From the NCBI GenBank assembly GCA_027886185.1, contig WOAB01000893.1, positions 2,914,001 through 2,978,000 of the forward strand: a DNA stretch of 64,000 bases. The letters run 5' to 3'. The translations under genes were made by a program, and so were the position numbers. Positions 31,297-44,128 of the stretch are shown here, piece after piece. Under the pieces are notes generated by a model. That model searched no databases. It was not told the origin of the DNA and worked only from the letters and a program-made list of their open reading frames with translations. How positions within the stretch are numbered: position 1 is the stretch's first letter; the number at the start of each line of letters is the position of its first letter. Source of the stretch: Rheum nobile. Lineage: Eukaryota > Streptophyta > Magnoliopsida > Caryophyllales > Polygonaceae.

Positions 31297-31848
31297 AAAG
31301 CACCACCAAACGAACCACGAAAACCTCCGGCGAGCTTCCGGTGAAAGCACAAACTCCGGCGAAGATAGGGCGAGAGCAACAAGAGAGAGATGGAGATTGA
31401 TCGGGGCTGAATAAGAGATCCTCCCTCCAGAGGCGCCCTTATATAGGCCTCTGAGGAGCTCAACGCCGAGAAGGCGAATCGCTCGGCCTCCCCCCTTCGA
31501 AATGACGGGCGACTCAACCGGCGAAACGTGGAGGAAGACGAAGACAAAGCTGAGTCACTTTTCCGCGATCGCGGAAATTCTTCCGCGGTCGCGGAATTGC
31601 CACTCGCGCATCAGTTTGCCCAGGGAGAGATTTAACACGTGTCTAAACCCCGTAATCGAATATTTTGTACCCAAACAAATATTCCAAGCCTCGAAAATAT
31701 ATCGAATGTATATCATAATGCTCAAAGAATTATTACAGAGATTATACGAGTTACAGAAATTCCAAACTTCGCCAAACGCGACACGATTACAGAACGAGGG
31801 TTGGGGAAATTACCCAAATACCCTTACTAAAAATGAGGGGTATTACAT

Positions 31849-32870
31849 GGTCCATCCAACTAGGCTCCACATCGACTTGCATAGCCTCTTCTGCCTCAAT
31901 ACTCGGATTTTTCAATAGCTCGATGTGCACCCACGCCCCTGCCTCTTCCGAGCTTGAAGAAGCTAAAGTGACGAGGGCATCCGCCACCTCATTCTGCTCT
32001 CGAGGAATCTGTTACATCCGGTACTCCTTGAACCCTGCTAGCATACTTCTGGATTTCTCCAAATATGCTAACCGCATTGACTTTGCCACATACTCTCCTA
32101 AGACCTGATTGACTACCAGCTAACCTCGTTATTTGTTGCCTCAAACCCAAGCTTTAATGCGGAGTGAATTATCTCTCCTGAAGGAGACGTTAAAACCATC
32201 TCGGCTCCCGCTACCTTTCTATTCCGCGAGCCATCAATCTACAACTCTCATGCTTTGCTTTGCTATTTTCACCTGCCAGACTTGGCGATCCTGATCAGGG
32301 TCACCACCCACAAGCTCTGCTACGAAGTCAGCCAAAACATGAACCTTGATTGCAATCCTTGGAACGAATCGGAGCTCGTACTGCCCCAGCTCCACGGCCC
32401 ACCTCGCCACTCGCCCAGACAGATCTGGACTAGCCAGCAGTGCTTTGAGCGGGAATGATGTCATCACCGCAATCGAACGAGCCTGCTTTCAGCACCCAAA
32501 AGAGTCTTGCTCACATACTAAATCGACCGCTGGACCCGATCCACTTCATTGATGAGAACCGCGCTCACGGTCCTATCTAACACTGCCAAGTAGAGGATCA
32601 GTTCCTCCTCTAGCTCAGGCACCGATAAAACCGAGGGTTGTTGCAAATACGCATGTCTGACGACCTGCTAATAAATATGTTAAGTGTTGCTGCCATGCCT
32701 GTGAGCTTCTGCACTTCTTTTACATTACTCGGACTCTGAATGGACTGAATTGCCCGAATCTTATCCGGATTCGCCTCTATTCCTCGTCTTGTGCTAGATG
32801 CCCCAGAAACTTGCCTGAGCTAACCCCGAACGCGTACTTCGAAGCGTTCAGCTTCACCAAAATAAGATAA
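31849..32870 (-). pseudogene. Tat-type Ty3/gypsy RT-RNase H fragment
   Basis: In order on the minus strand: the RT end (LNASKYAFGVSSGKFLGHL, then after a frame change EANPDKIRAIQSIQSPS), a connection (ALLASPDLSGRVARWAVELG ... HVLADFVAELV), RNase H (MDGSRN..., GAEMVLTSPSGEIIHSALKL), and its C-terminus (REQNEVADALVTLASS). At least four stops or frame changes. The text style matches the Tat/Ogre branch. It is cut at 31848 by the LTR. The upstream RT half and the integrase are missing. Confidence 0.85.
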
Positions 32871-33559
32871 TAGCAACTCGTGCCCCTGCGCCGATAGACT
32901 AATAAAATAAGATGACAGTTTGTGCCCCTGCAGCCCGAAGGCTAATAAAACTGGGTCTAATATATATGTTTGAGCTAAATGATGCGATGTTAACAACAAC
33001 TTGATATTGAAATAGTATAACATTTTACTAAATAAATAAAAAGGAAAACAACGAGAACTTAGCTTTGGAATTTGGTTGAACAAGTCCGACCGAACTGACA
33101 TTGTACTAGTGAAATTGCGCTCTTGGGCCACTTGAAACCTCTATGTGCGCAGCTCAATTGATCTTCATCGCTTCAATATCTTGCTAATTAAGGTTATATG
33201 CCTCACGTACAAGCCTTGTTCGACCCCCAAGAAAGTCCCTCTCGAGCCATCTAATCCAAAATAGGGGTGCACCATCATCTTCATCATGTTCAAGTTAGTT
33301 GAACCTGATTCCTAAATTGCCTCGAACCATCCCCGTATTGGCATCGAGTTGCCTCCGAACCTGACATATTGTGTGCATTAAACCGGAGAATTACGTCACT
33401 TTGAATGATTTTTTCGACGCCGGCGAAAGGTCCTATGCGCCGCGACCCATTGTCGGAGGAACCCTGCGGCGCTACAGACCAAACGGCACCGACCTCGTTC
33501 CATATGGTCAACGTCCATGCTGCCGACGAGCCGCTTAGAGTAGGCTTCATCGACGAGCC

Positions 33560-33960
33560 ACCAACCTCACTCTTTTCCTCTTCTTGCTCGGCCTCTTCAT
33601 GTCTTGAAAGATTTGAGCAACTTCATCAGTCAACCCACTTCAGCCACATGGCCAACATAGCACGTTATCACTCATGCCTTCAAAATGCTCTTTGCTTTTC
33701 TCATAATATTCAACAGAGTAGAATATATACCGATATTTCGTTTAACCTCAAGAGCCTTCACCTCCTCGTAGGCGTTCAAGCATTCATCAAAATTTCCAGA
33801 CCTGGCGTAGATTCTAACCATATACGCTTCTCATCCGGGACTACTCTGTCTGCACTCGAATCTCCCGTTGATAGAGTGGTAATACAGTACTTTCATGACT
33901 CTGTTCTACTGAATCTGCACCAAGAGATGGCCCCACCACCATAGTCTTTCTTCACAGCAT
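33560..33960 (-). pseudogene. PPR-protein gene fragment
   Basis: The clearest part, about 33681-33830, reads MVRIYARSGNFDECLNAYEE then VKALEVKRNIGIYSTLLNIM, fitting 35-residue pentatricopeptide repeats (helix-turn-helix, RNA-binding organelle proteins). Further along, another frame gives LTDEVAQIFQDMKRP. Several stops. It lies between the primer-binding site and the RT of a Tat-like element on the same strand, so it may have been carried by that element. Confidence 0.55.
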
Positions 33961-34438
33961 CATCTTCGAATTTTGCAGTGATAACTCTCAACATGGGCCC
34001 GAGAAGCCATCGACAGCTGTTCGTCGCCCTCGCGATCTTGAATTGCTAGATGAAATTGACATCAATTATATATCCAGTAGTCGGATCTAACAAAGGTCAA
34101 ACGACGTCGATGAACCCGTGATTGCCTACGATGAGGCTTTCTCCACGTCCAGAACTTCTTCCCACTTCGACTTGCAAACACCGAAGCCATTTTGTCGCAA
34201 GTAAGTCATCACGTTGCGATTATACGCCGACTCGTTTGGCCTGAAGAGAGAGGGAAAGCCTCGGCCGCTCTTTAAACGTACCCAATCAGATCCACACAGA
34301 ACCGACTGTCATTGCTCCACGCTGTTGGATCCGAAGATCCTCTCTCAAACCTTCCCGCTTGTTAACATGGACCGAGACTGTACGAACATCGTCATTCATC
34401 AATTATGCGGCTTTCCAGTGCTGAAATTCGTCGTCTCC
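33961..34438 (-). other. Retroelement leader-like region, no gene recognised
   Basis: Lies directly downstream (minus strand) of the primer-binding site. Open frames here lack gag features. The stretch 32871-33559 on the other side of the PPR fragment is likewise without recognisable coding content. Confidence 0.4.
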
Positions 34439-34458
34439 TCCCCACAGACGGCGCCAAA
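34439..34458 (-). promoter_or_regulatory. Primer-binding site of a Tat-like retroelement
   Basis: Minus strand reads TTTGGCGCCGTCTGTGGGGA, the form found just inside the 5' LTR of many Tat-lineage plant elements. It marks an LTR to the right (about 34463-34890), whose AT-rich body I cannot delimit exactly. Confidence 0.75.
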
Positions 34459-34924
34459 TATAGTAGCAATATTTTGTACTACCTTAGAGATCGGAATGAG
34501 AATGATATAACTTCCGCAAAAAGCTTCCAGAAATTGAATCTGGTCTTCTCGTTGGATCTGAGAACAAAGAAAACGTAAGGGGTGGGGTAAAATCCCCTGA
34601 TTCACCTCCGACGCTCAATTCAGTCAAGAACACCAAAAAACTTCAATGGAGGCAGAAGAGAAGATGATGTATGTATGAATGAGAATGAGATAGAAATTAG
34701 GGTTTTATCCCTTTTACCTCTTAATTACCTTTTTTTCTTATTATCTTTTAAGATATTGGGATAATAACTACCTTTTTCTTGTAGGCTATTTAATGATATC
34801 TTACCAAATAATTATTCATTAAAGATATTCTTTATTTCTTCTTTTCTTATTCTAGGGATAATTAATTGTTCATAATTATCCCTCTCAGTTAGGATGAAAT
34901 TTATCTTCTTAATGGATCTTTAAA

Positions 34925-35905
34925 AAAAATGCATTTGCAGGTGCATGATTGAAAAGAGTCCACCTATATGAGTGTGAAGTGGTGCCGCTTCAACTAGCCC
35001 GTGCTTGGCTTTGTATACGCTCATGAATGGATAAGGACACATGGCTATAATAGTGTCAAGTTAGCACTTGGAGTAGTGTAGAAACTTATGTGTGTTGTAT
35101 CTTCAAGTATTCAGATGGGTTGAAGGGTTCAATCCATAAGACAACCTGATTCTCGATTATTTCGAATGTGTATTACACTAATGTGAAAATTCAATCCTAA
35201 GCACATTTTCATTTATGCATGAGTTTGTGTTTGATGTATGTTATTTACGTGAATCAAGGATTACACTAAAATGGGAGAGGAATGTTGTTGATTTTAGTGT
35301 CATCGGCCATTTGGTGTAGTCGAGATTCGCTCAAGACTTATGGAGTTCGCTTGACGCATAACGAGTTTTGGGGGTACGGAGTGCACACTCGTGTGCGTGG
35401 ATTCGGACTCGGGGTTACAAAATGTCTCAAGATTCGAGAGGCAGACAATGAGAAATCATATTCAAGGTCCCTGTAGTGTGAATTTCAGCTCGTAGGTTGC
35501 GGTTGAGTAGCTTGAGGTTTTTAACCGTTTTTCAATCGCCATGCAACCGCTCATCCGCCATGCAACCGCCTAACCGCCATGCAACCGCCCAACCACCATG
35601 TAACCGCCTAACTACCTCTGCCCTATATAAGGGTAAGGTTGGGGCAAGTCTTGGGATATTCGAAGAGAACTGTCTTTTGTGTATCGAACAAAACCGAAAA
35701 ACACCAAGTGCTTCTCTATTTAATCTTGCCTTGATCGATAGAGGTTTGCGTTGTCTTATCCCGAACCAAAATTTGTGTAACCCTAAGGCTACAAGAATAG
35801 GGTCAAAATATTGGTTTTGGAAAGTGTCTTAGCATGATTCAATCGCTATCCAGGACAAACCGAAGTTTGATCATCGTTACACCCTATCTATAACACAACA
35901 TAGTG
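34925..35905 (+). repeat. LTR-like sequence with TATA box, plus orientation
   Basis: A TATA box (CCTATATAAGGG) at about 35622 is followed by a transcribed-leader-like stretch ending AACACAACA near 35900. Before the TATA lies a short tandem of CCATGCAACCGCC units (35537-35612, about five copies). No partner LTR or coding region is visible, so the lineage is unknown. Confidence 0.45.
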
Positions 35906-37812
35906 GGCGAAGCTAGCATCGAAATTCTGGCCTGGAAGATACTGAATTCGGTCAAGCTCCAGCTGCACCAGCGGGTCATCATCGCCGGAGGAGTTTGGAT
36001 CAGAATTGCAAATGCCCACATAAGGAGTAAGAAGCAGGAGAAAAAATTAAGACATCTCCATCATTCTCCTTCGTCACGTCTCTCCGCCTTTTTTTTATTT
36101 ATCAATTTTTACTCTTCCAGATTTTGATTTAATTTTTTTCTTGAAAAAAGAAAACATATTCCAGTTTTTTTTAAGAGCAGTTGTGGGACTAAGGGCTCGT
36201 TTGGCGCATTGTATTTGCCATGGGAAGTGAGTTTAAGGGCCTCCTTCAACCAACTTCATCTATCCAGGTCCATGTTCGGCAGATTGAGTGTCACGCGGTT
36301 GAAGTTGTCGATTGAAGCATTAATCTAGTTGAAGTTGAAGGATTTTGGTAATGTTGGGGGTGGTGGGAAGCAGTAAGAGGCGGTTGAAGCATGGGGAGAT
36401 TACACGATTTTCCCCTGAGGGTGTACTTTTTCATCATCCTACCTTCCTCACAGTAGAGAAAAGTGAATTTTTGCGAGGCAGATGTGAACTTTTCCTCCAT
36501 TTCCAGTTTGTGAAGGTACGTATTTTCCTCCAATCACAACCCATATTCTTGATTTTTTGGGTGAATTTTAGGGTCATTTTTTTTATGTTTGTGCAGTATT
36601 AGATCCATTTGCAAGATGTAATTTGTGTGTTTTACGTCTAATTTGGTGAAGAATAGTCCAAACAATTGAAAACCCTGATTTTGTATCACTTTGGAAGAAC
36701 CCTAATTTCATCTTTGAACATAAAATTTCTTAATACTCAAAGTATGTTCTCATGTTATTTAGCTTAATTTGGTCTTAAATTTGACGTAGAGATAATGATT
36801 GAAGGTTAGTTCTTCAACTTTTGGGTTTGAGTGATTGTACACTTAAGGTGTTCGATGAATTGTCTCACTGTTTTTTTTGTATAATGTAGTAGCAGAAGAA
36901 CCTGCATCTGTATGGACTTGAAGAGCTATCACTACATGTATGATCTTTTTGTTAATCTCCCTTAAAAATTAATCTACATTGCAATTAAGTTATGGGATAT
37001 ATATGCAAATGGTTGTGATCAAGTCTTGATAGAGATAAAGAAAAAAAAAGTAGTTAGTCTATATATGAGTGGTGGTCTGCTGAACACTTCCATTTTGAAT
37101 AATTGTGGGTACCTTGCAATCTTGTTTCTTTTAAGTGCAACAGTCCAGTCTAATTGCTTGACTATCAATATTTTTTGCTTAAGAAAGTTCTGTTTTCTCG
37201 AGGTAGCTATGAGTCCATGTATAGCTTGAATCAGTTGAATTTTTGTTCCCTCAACAAGCACTCCTGTATTTCTGAAAAAATTTCTATACTTAAATGCAAC
37301 AAGGAATTTAAAATTTAAATTTAGCACTTTGCCACTTTGGTTTCTTTTTCGATCGGGTGATTGTTTTATCTCATCCTATATATCTCTTTCTAGGTGATGG
37401 TCATAGAGCATTCAATTCCAGGTTCTAGTTGTACATCTTGGATTTTTCCATAGCTAAAACTGCTCAATTAACTCCATATACCATTTACTATTTATGGTTA
37501 TCTATATGGTAGAATGATGTCAAAGGACAATGGTTTTCTAGCTAGAAGAATCAAGAACTCCTCGCTCTTGCTGATGAGGTCCAAATGTCCAATAGCTTCC
37601 CTTGAAATATATCATTTTGTATGTTGTGATTCTATGCCAATTGCTTATGTGGTAAAATATTTATAGTTGTTTCTCGTGAATTTATAATTGTACCTCGTGA
37701 ATTTATAACTTGGGCAATCTCTATGGTGTTCAGCAACTATGCATCACTATGGTTCATACAACTTATAAATTAAAATATGTTCAGTTTCTTTTTATAATGT
37801 TATGCCTAATAA

Positions 37813-38531
37813 TGTTGTGCGTAAGCACATGCCAAGATCCGTACAGTACAAGATGAAGGGTGCCAAGACTTTGATTTAGCAATCTCTTGGCTAAGCTCTC
37901 TTAGATAGGACATTTGATGTGTTTCATTGTGACTCTAAACAATGACTTGATGGAGGTTTGACTCAAAAGGAAATGGATATAACTCTCATGAACGAGGTTC
38001 ATGAAGAGTTTAGGATAGGTATCTCACGACCCTTGGATGCAACTCACCAAGCACCATGAGACGAGGTTGAACACTCATGGATACGACACACCATGAATAC
38101 CCAACCGCCTTCGGATATGACACACCAAAGGGTGTTTTGGATGTGACTCACCAAAACGAGACTAAGACACTCAAGGATAGGAACCACCTTGAAGCCATCG
38201 TCCATGAGGCTCGAAATGCACTAAACACTCGGTTTATATCTCCATTCAAGTCTAAGAAATTACAATGCAAGGCAGCCTATAAATAGGTGCCAAATGAACT
38301 TAAAAGAAATTACAAAAATAACTCCACTAACTAGCCACTAACTTAGAACACTAAGCCACTAACTTAGAGCACTAACTTAACCACTTAGCTAGTTAATTAC
38401 GAAAATAACAAAAACAACAAACACAATTCAAACATCTTTCTAAATTGACCATTACGTCCATGCAACTTGGTTGATCCTTCATCTTCGTTGACTTGGCCTT
38501 GTCATAGTTATTGATGTGATCCAGGGTCACA
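37813..38531 (-). mobile_element. Ty3/gypsy 3' LTR, copy H1 (719 bp)
   Basis: Minus strand starts TGTGACCCTGG at 38531, directly after a purine tract (AAGGAGGAGAGGATAA), and ends GCGCACAACA-type at 37813. A TATA box (CTATTTATAGG) lies near 38280. A second copy is at 62260-63064. Between 38060 and 38190 are short tandem repeats of GGATATGACACACCAAAG. Confidence 0.75.
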
Positions 38532-38650
38532 TTATCCTCTCCTCCTTGAAGAAGATTCGACCCTAAATCTTCGTTGTCTTCAGATGACTTCAAACATGTG
38601 CAACAACTTGACTGAAGCTTGTTCTTTAATTGAGAAGGAAAAGACGGCAT
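38532..38650 (-). pseudogene. C-terminal tail of a Ty3/gypsy polyprotein
   Basis: Reads SSEDNEDLGSNLLQGGEDN running into the LTR, as in plant gypsy elements whose last codons overlap the polypurine tract. The rest of the polyprotein is gone, so only the 3' end of the element remains here. Confidence 0.6.
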
Positions 38651-41295
38651 TCAAGGCTGGAGAGAGGGAATAAGGACGGTAGTTTGAGGAGTGGAGAAAG
38701 ATATGGAGGAGGTTAGGTTGTTGGAGAGAATCTAGTGAAGATCTTTGAACACCACAAAATCAGTAACCGCCAACCACTTCTCTTATTCTTCCTATTTTCT
38801 TTTCTTTTTGTTCTCAAACAACTAAATAAAAGAAATCTGGTTGTTAGTGGGCTAAATTGTGGAAGTTGAGGAGGTAGTGTGGGTGGTGGATGGCAGTTTG
38901 GCGAGGTGGTGGCCGAGTTGAAGGCTAGTAGCTCCTTCTAACCTCCAAGGAATCAACAACAACTTCCAGAATTTCAGCATGACTTCAACTGACTCGTTCT
39001 CTCTCGTCTGGACTCTGAATTGGATGAGTCCAACGCCCAGAATTAGATATCGAAGTCTAGTTTCTTCCCTCAAAATTTGAGAATGAATGGAACTGGGAAT
39101 TAGAAGTTGTGATGATTTTACTAAGGCGTTACAGAGGGTTCCTGAAGGCCAGATCCTCCTCCTTCATGTCTGGCCTCTCCCTCCATGACTTGGCCCCTTT
39201 TGGTCATTTAACACCCCAAATTTTATAACTTCAACTCTCATAAGCTTTGTTTATCGAACACATCTTTCGTACTTTAATTACTAAACTTCAGCTTCAGCTT
39301 CTACTTCCACTTCAGCTCATACTTACACTTCAGCTCTTACTTCCACTTCAACTCACTTTAACTTCTCATTTACCGAACAGGCCCTAAAAAAACTTGCAAA
39401 ACATGACTGGAAAACTCGAAAAACACTCCCAAACTCTACCCCCTTTCCCAAACCCTAAACCATGCCGCCTTCACCCTTCAACCCTGAACTCCAATCAATC
39501 TGGCCCTAAGAGGAAATTTTTTGGCTACAAATCCATCTATTCAATCTCCTCTCTTCTCTTACTCTGGTTTTCTTCCCAATTTGGAATCTTGGTGGGATGT
39601 CTCATCCATGGCTCCCCCCTTGTGTGCTTTAGATTTGGGGTGAATGAGTCTTGTAAACCCTTTCTCTGTAAAGGATCCACTTCTCCACTTTTGTCTTTGA
39701 GATTTTATTTCTCCATCTGATATGGAAGGCGACCCCTTCTCTTCCCTCTCTCTATTTTAGCCCCCTGGTTAGACTTTGTTTCCAGTCATGGGTCGACTTT
39801 CTTTAATCCGGCTCATTGGGTTCGACTGACGTCGATCTCACCCAACACCCTTGGTTTACCTTGTTTCTGTGTTCCACGTACCGCTCGGAGGTCGTACCAG
39901 GTGCAGGGGTCAGTACCATAACCTCCCTTCAAGGATGGATCCTTTGTTCAGTGCCAGTCCCACGGTGATGCTTGGTGGCGTCTGCTATAGCTGGGAACAT
40001 ATCCCTTTCTACCCCCAAGATTTATCTCCATCTTCGGCACCAGGTGTACTCTAATACCCCTTCTGGCTATCTCTTACTTTTTTACTTGGTTAAACCTCTA
40101 CTGTTATAAATACTATTGGATCATGGTACTTACTTACATCTTCAAAATTACTCTCATAGTCATCTTTTATGCAATCCAGTGTGTTTCCGTGATGTCTTTG
40201 CTTGATTTCACTTGTGTGGCCTCCTAGTGGTCTATTGTGCTTACTATCCTCCATCCTTACTTGCAAATGTGTTATGCTATTATGAAAAATAGTAAAAAAT
40301 CCTACCCTAAAGTCATCTGTTTTGAAACCCCTCTGATGAATGCTTCACAAGCAAACATATCATATACCCCTATTGTTGTTATCAACAAATACAAAAACTC
40401 ATCATCTTCAGATGATGCAGTTTCAAATAAAAAACTAAGGGTTCTAACTCCAACACTAATACATCTGCTATCCAGAATGATAAGGGAAAGGGTAAAGCTC
40501 AAAGCAACCCTGAATCCTCTTTATCCAGACCTACAATTGTTTACCATTCTATTCTTGTCTCTTTAATCATGCTTAACAAAAATTACTATGTTAACCTAGG
40601 TTTTAATTCTGATTGTCTATGCATCAGTCTACCATACTCTACTTATTTGAGTTATACTAGGTCGTTCATCTTTGATGTGCAGAATCTGGATGACTTCCTA
40701 CACATTTGCAATATATGGACTAAGTCTCCCCAACATGCTGGAATTCTACTCATTGGTTTGAGAGTAACAAATGACATCATATCACTACTCTTAACTACAT
40801 GAATATTTTCATAATTCAGTGTTATATGTGAATTCAATGTATAAGATTCTGGAATGTACATTGTTATCTCCCTATTTATTGTAAAAAAGACATTTTAAAC
40901 CTCTATGATTTGATCAACCTGTGTTACTTTGGGGTTACTACCAGGGAAAATTACAACGTCATTATGTTCTTTTTTGTTAAATCTATCATGACCTCTCTCT
41001 GAACCATACAAGGTATACAACTAAAAATGTTTATTACAATTTGTATGAAAACTGCTTACTTGATTTCAAATATTTCACCAACCTTACCAAATACATTTCC
41101 TCCTTACCTCATAAAATTGAAAACACCTCAGGAATTGCTATATCCTATATTAAATTTCTGACGTTATCATTCATGCACATATTTACTACCTGTCTCTTTT
41201 CAGTGCAGATCTTGAGTGAACCTGGGTAATGCTGCAATGCTAGTTATCTTGTTACTCCTGCTATGAAGATCATGTGTTTGTACTATATCTTCTAC

Positions 41296-41300
41296 TACCT
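41296..41300. repeat. Target-site duplication of the Athila-like element
   Basis: TACCT, repeated at 48184-48188 on the other side of the element. Confidence 0.9.
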
Positions 41301-42654
41301 TGTTAGGCGTTGTCGTGACACCTAAACAAAATAATCCTAACAAACCTAAACAAGTAGTTTGGGCAAGTAAGGGTCGAATCCCACAGAGAATCAGTTTATC
41401 AGTTCTTGTAATTCGCAAGTCACCAACTAGGAACTGGGGGGGTTTGTACGATTTTCGTACCAATGCAATTAAGTAAAGAAAACAAAGTAAGGATGTGAAT
41501 ATGATATGAGGAAGGCGCCACACCTGACAAAGATCCACACAACAAGAGATATGGTTGATCACTGAATTTTATTATTCTCAAGTTCTTATCTTTCCTTTGG
41601 TTGTTCTTATCCCGATCATATGTAACTATTAGTTCTACCAGCCCTAATAATACTTATTACTAAATCAAATCCGAAAACCTTCAAGACTCAACAAAGCAAT
41701 AGCATTCAAACAAGGATTCAACAAGATACATGCAATAGAAATAACCCGTTACTATAAGCATGCAATTAACTCTCTCTCACGATGAACACTCGCAACCCGC
41801 TTATGTAAATCGTGTTTGCTACTAGATATGCAACCCGAACCCGGAATTGACAAGTCCTAGCTATATGGAGAATATCAATAAACCTAGATGATCAGTCTAG
41901 ATAAATCAATAAGATTCAATAAACATTCAAGCGCAACTAGATAGGAAATCGAACAAGAGTAGAAAACTCACAACCAATCAATTGAAGGCTTCAAACGTCA
42001 AGTGCAACAATGGAAGTTTAGTTCTCCATAAGGTTTGTGAGAGAAAAAAACTATGAAAGATGGAAACGAGGTTAACCTAAACAAAGTCTAGGTTAAAACC
42101 TTAAATACTAGGAAAACAAATAGTTTAGAAATAAAGAAAAAGGAAAATAAAACATAAAATAAGATATCGGACTAAAAGATAAGGAAAGAAAGATCTCGGA
42201 TATAAAATCCGCGTGAAGCTCCAGCTCGGCACCACCGCGGGTGCGGTGGGTCTTCAGTCTTCAAGTGTCTTCTGCTAGCTCACCGCGGGTGCGGTGGTAT
42301 TGGGCGCGGGCGCGGTGGCGCCTCCAGCTTCTGCGACACTTCCGTAAAAACGCCATAACCATTGATTCCAAACTCGGATTGCGCTCATATTTTGAGTACT
42401 TGCAGTAGACTTCAAGCTATAACTCCTCGAATTGGAATCACTCCATTTGGACATCTGAGTAAAGAGAACGAACCAATTGAATTCAGCACACTGTTCTTCT
42501 ACTCTTCAATGCACTTCAAACCTCTGTAAATCTCATGATTTCTTCACTTCTAGTCTTCACTTACGGATTACAGAATTACCATCAAATCATATCCAAACAT
42601 CACCTAAATCATGTTAATAACCGCTAGATGCGCTATACAATATATCGCATATCA
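41301..42654 (-). mobile_element. 3' LTR of the Athila-like element (1354 bp)
   Basis: Plus strand runs from TGTTAGGCGTTGTCGTGAC to CGCATATCA. Nearly identical along its length to 46815-48183, differing by scattered substitutions and a few short indels. One indel is a whole 20-base CCGC-N4-GCGG unit missing here. A purine tract (minus strand AAGTATGAGGGAATT) lies directly inside it. Confidence 0.95.
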
Positions 42655-44128
42655 AATTCCCTCATACTTAGACCTTCACTCGTCCCGAGTAAGCTAAAAA
42701 CTGAACTCACTCCATCAATCATGCTCCAAGGCCTCAGGAAGTACAAGAAAATATGACACTAGTAGTTACAACACATCAACAATAAGCTCCAAGACAACCA
42801 AAACAAGCAATGCAAGACTAATCCAAACTGAACTCCATCTAATCACCTTATTCCTCCATGGTGGCCTACCCGAAACCTCCTTATAACTCCCCTTCTTATG
42901 TCACCATGCCAGGAAAAATGAGGAATCCTAATAATCACTCTTCTTCTTTTCAATCATTTTGCCAAGGCGCCCTTTCGGGTTTTCACCAAGCCACTCATGT
43001 CATTTTTCAATAGATGGGCTCACATATACTCACATCACTCTTGAACAATTATTACCCCAGCCTAATGATGGTCCAAGTCACCTGCTTATTACTTAGGCCG
43101 CCCTTTCAGGTTTTCAACCTATCCCAGGATTTCTATTTTAGCCTTTTTTCAAATTTTTGGCTCTTTTCATTTTTTTTCTTCTTCTCAACGACCTAGCAAG
43201 TATAGAACCCTCCCCCATACTTAAACATTGCATTGTCCTCAATGTAATGAAAGATAGAATAATAGAAGCACAGGGAAGAGCAAAAAATAACTCATAAACG
43301 CCGCTGAGTTGGCTTGGAGACGTACGTTGTTGCTGGCGGTAAAACAATGAACGCTCAGGTCTCTAGTGTTGCGCGGGATCTTCTTAATCAATAATCTTCT
43401 CCTACCGTGCAACCAAAAGGAAACCACTTTGATGAATAGTGGTATATCAAAGAATTCGGGGTTGCACGGCCTTCAATGAATACAAAAAAATGGGCCCAGA
43501 TGTCATCGTGGTGTGGGCCCTGGTGATCCTCCTCTCCAGCTGTCGACTGTAGGGCCATCATCGTTGCCAAATAATGTGTGGGCTAATGTCTCCTCCTTGA
43601 AAACATGATGCGCACCTTCTCCATGGGGAACCCGGACAGCTGGCCTACGGTAGAACTCTTTTTTGTTGCTTTTTCGTTTTTTTTTTTAATCCGTTTAAGG
43701 TTTTTTTGGTTTTTTTTTTAGTACATAAAATAAAGGGATGCCCACCGCGGGTGTGGTGAGCTCTCCAGAAACCTCATTTTGCTCCTGCAGAAAAAATAAA
43801 AGACAATTAAATTGAACTAAAACAATACAAAAATTTAACCTACCTAACTTGGGTTGCCTCCCAAGTAGCGCCTTAGTTAATGTCGTTGGCTCGACATGAG
43901 ACTCAGACAACCTCAACCCACAGCATCAGGTTCCTTAGAAATCCTCTCATTCAGCACCTCTTTTCTGAACCAATCATGGAAATGTTTGAACCTTAGACCA
44001 TTCCTCTTCTGAACTGGCTCTTTCACCTTTACCTTCTTAGTCGCTTTTCCCCCATACTTAGATCGATCAGGGGGGTGTTTAACCTCCGACTGTTCATTCT
44101 GCACAACAAAAGGGAACGACTTCTTACC
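42655..44128 (-). other. 3' non-coding region of the Athila-like element
   Basis: No coding domain. A basic peptide frame just after protease (44104-43913, KVKVKEPVQKRNGLRFKHFH) may be the continuing polyprotein edge. The rest is U-rich, with one imperfect CCGCGGGTGTGG dyad at 43745. Confidence 0.6.

Larger units (their letters stand above)
28640..31848 (-). mobile_element. LTR relic of TGTAATACCCC type with nested insertions
   Basis: Read on the minus strand it starts TGTAATACCCC at 31848. It has a TATA box (CTATATAAGGGC) near 31440, a leader with the box AAGGCAAGTGGCGGTTCGCTC near 29155, and a tail matching 9560-9850. It is interrupted by the hAT element at 29233-30145 and by fold-back elements at 30456-31296. 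CCGC-N4-GCGG dyads occur at 30290, 30339, 31563 and 31583. The low-coordinate end stops abruptly at the MULE region, so it is incomplete or fused to its element's leader. Confidence 0.6.
36189..39387. mobile_element. Tentative hAT-like non-autonomous element with nested LTR
   Basis: Left end TAAGGGCTCGTTTGG and right end (reverse-complemented) TTAGGGCCTGTTCGG form imperfect inverted termini. Both subterminal zones carry repeats of GTTGAAGT / GAAGT(G)GAAGT. No target duplication is evident, and no transposase. The interior 36530-37800 is AT-rich with no recognised gene. A gypsy LTR plus coding tail (37813-38650) is nested in it. Confidence 0.45.

Noticed and set aside
33405..33944. 179-codon plus-strand open frame
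   Set aside because: Opposite strand of the PPR fragment, whose minus-strand translation has clear repeat signatures.
36345..36602. Possible first exon ending at GTACGTA near 36510
   Set aside because: Only a donor-like site. No downstream exon or protein similarity could be seen.
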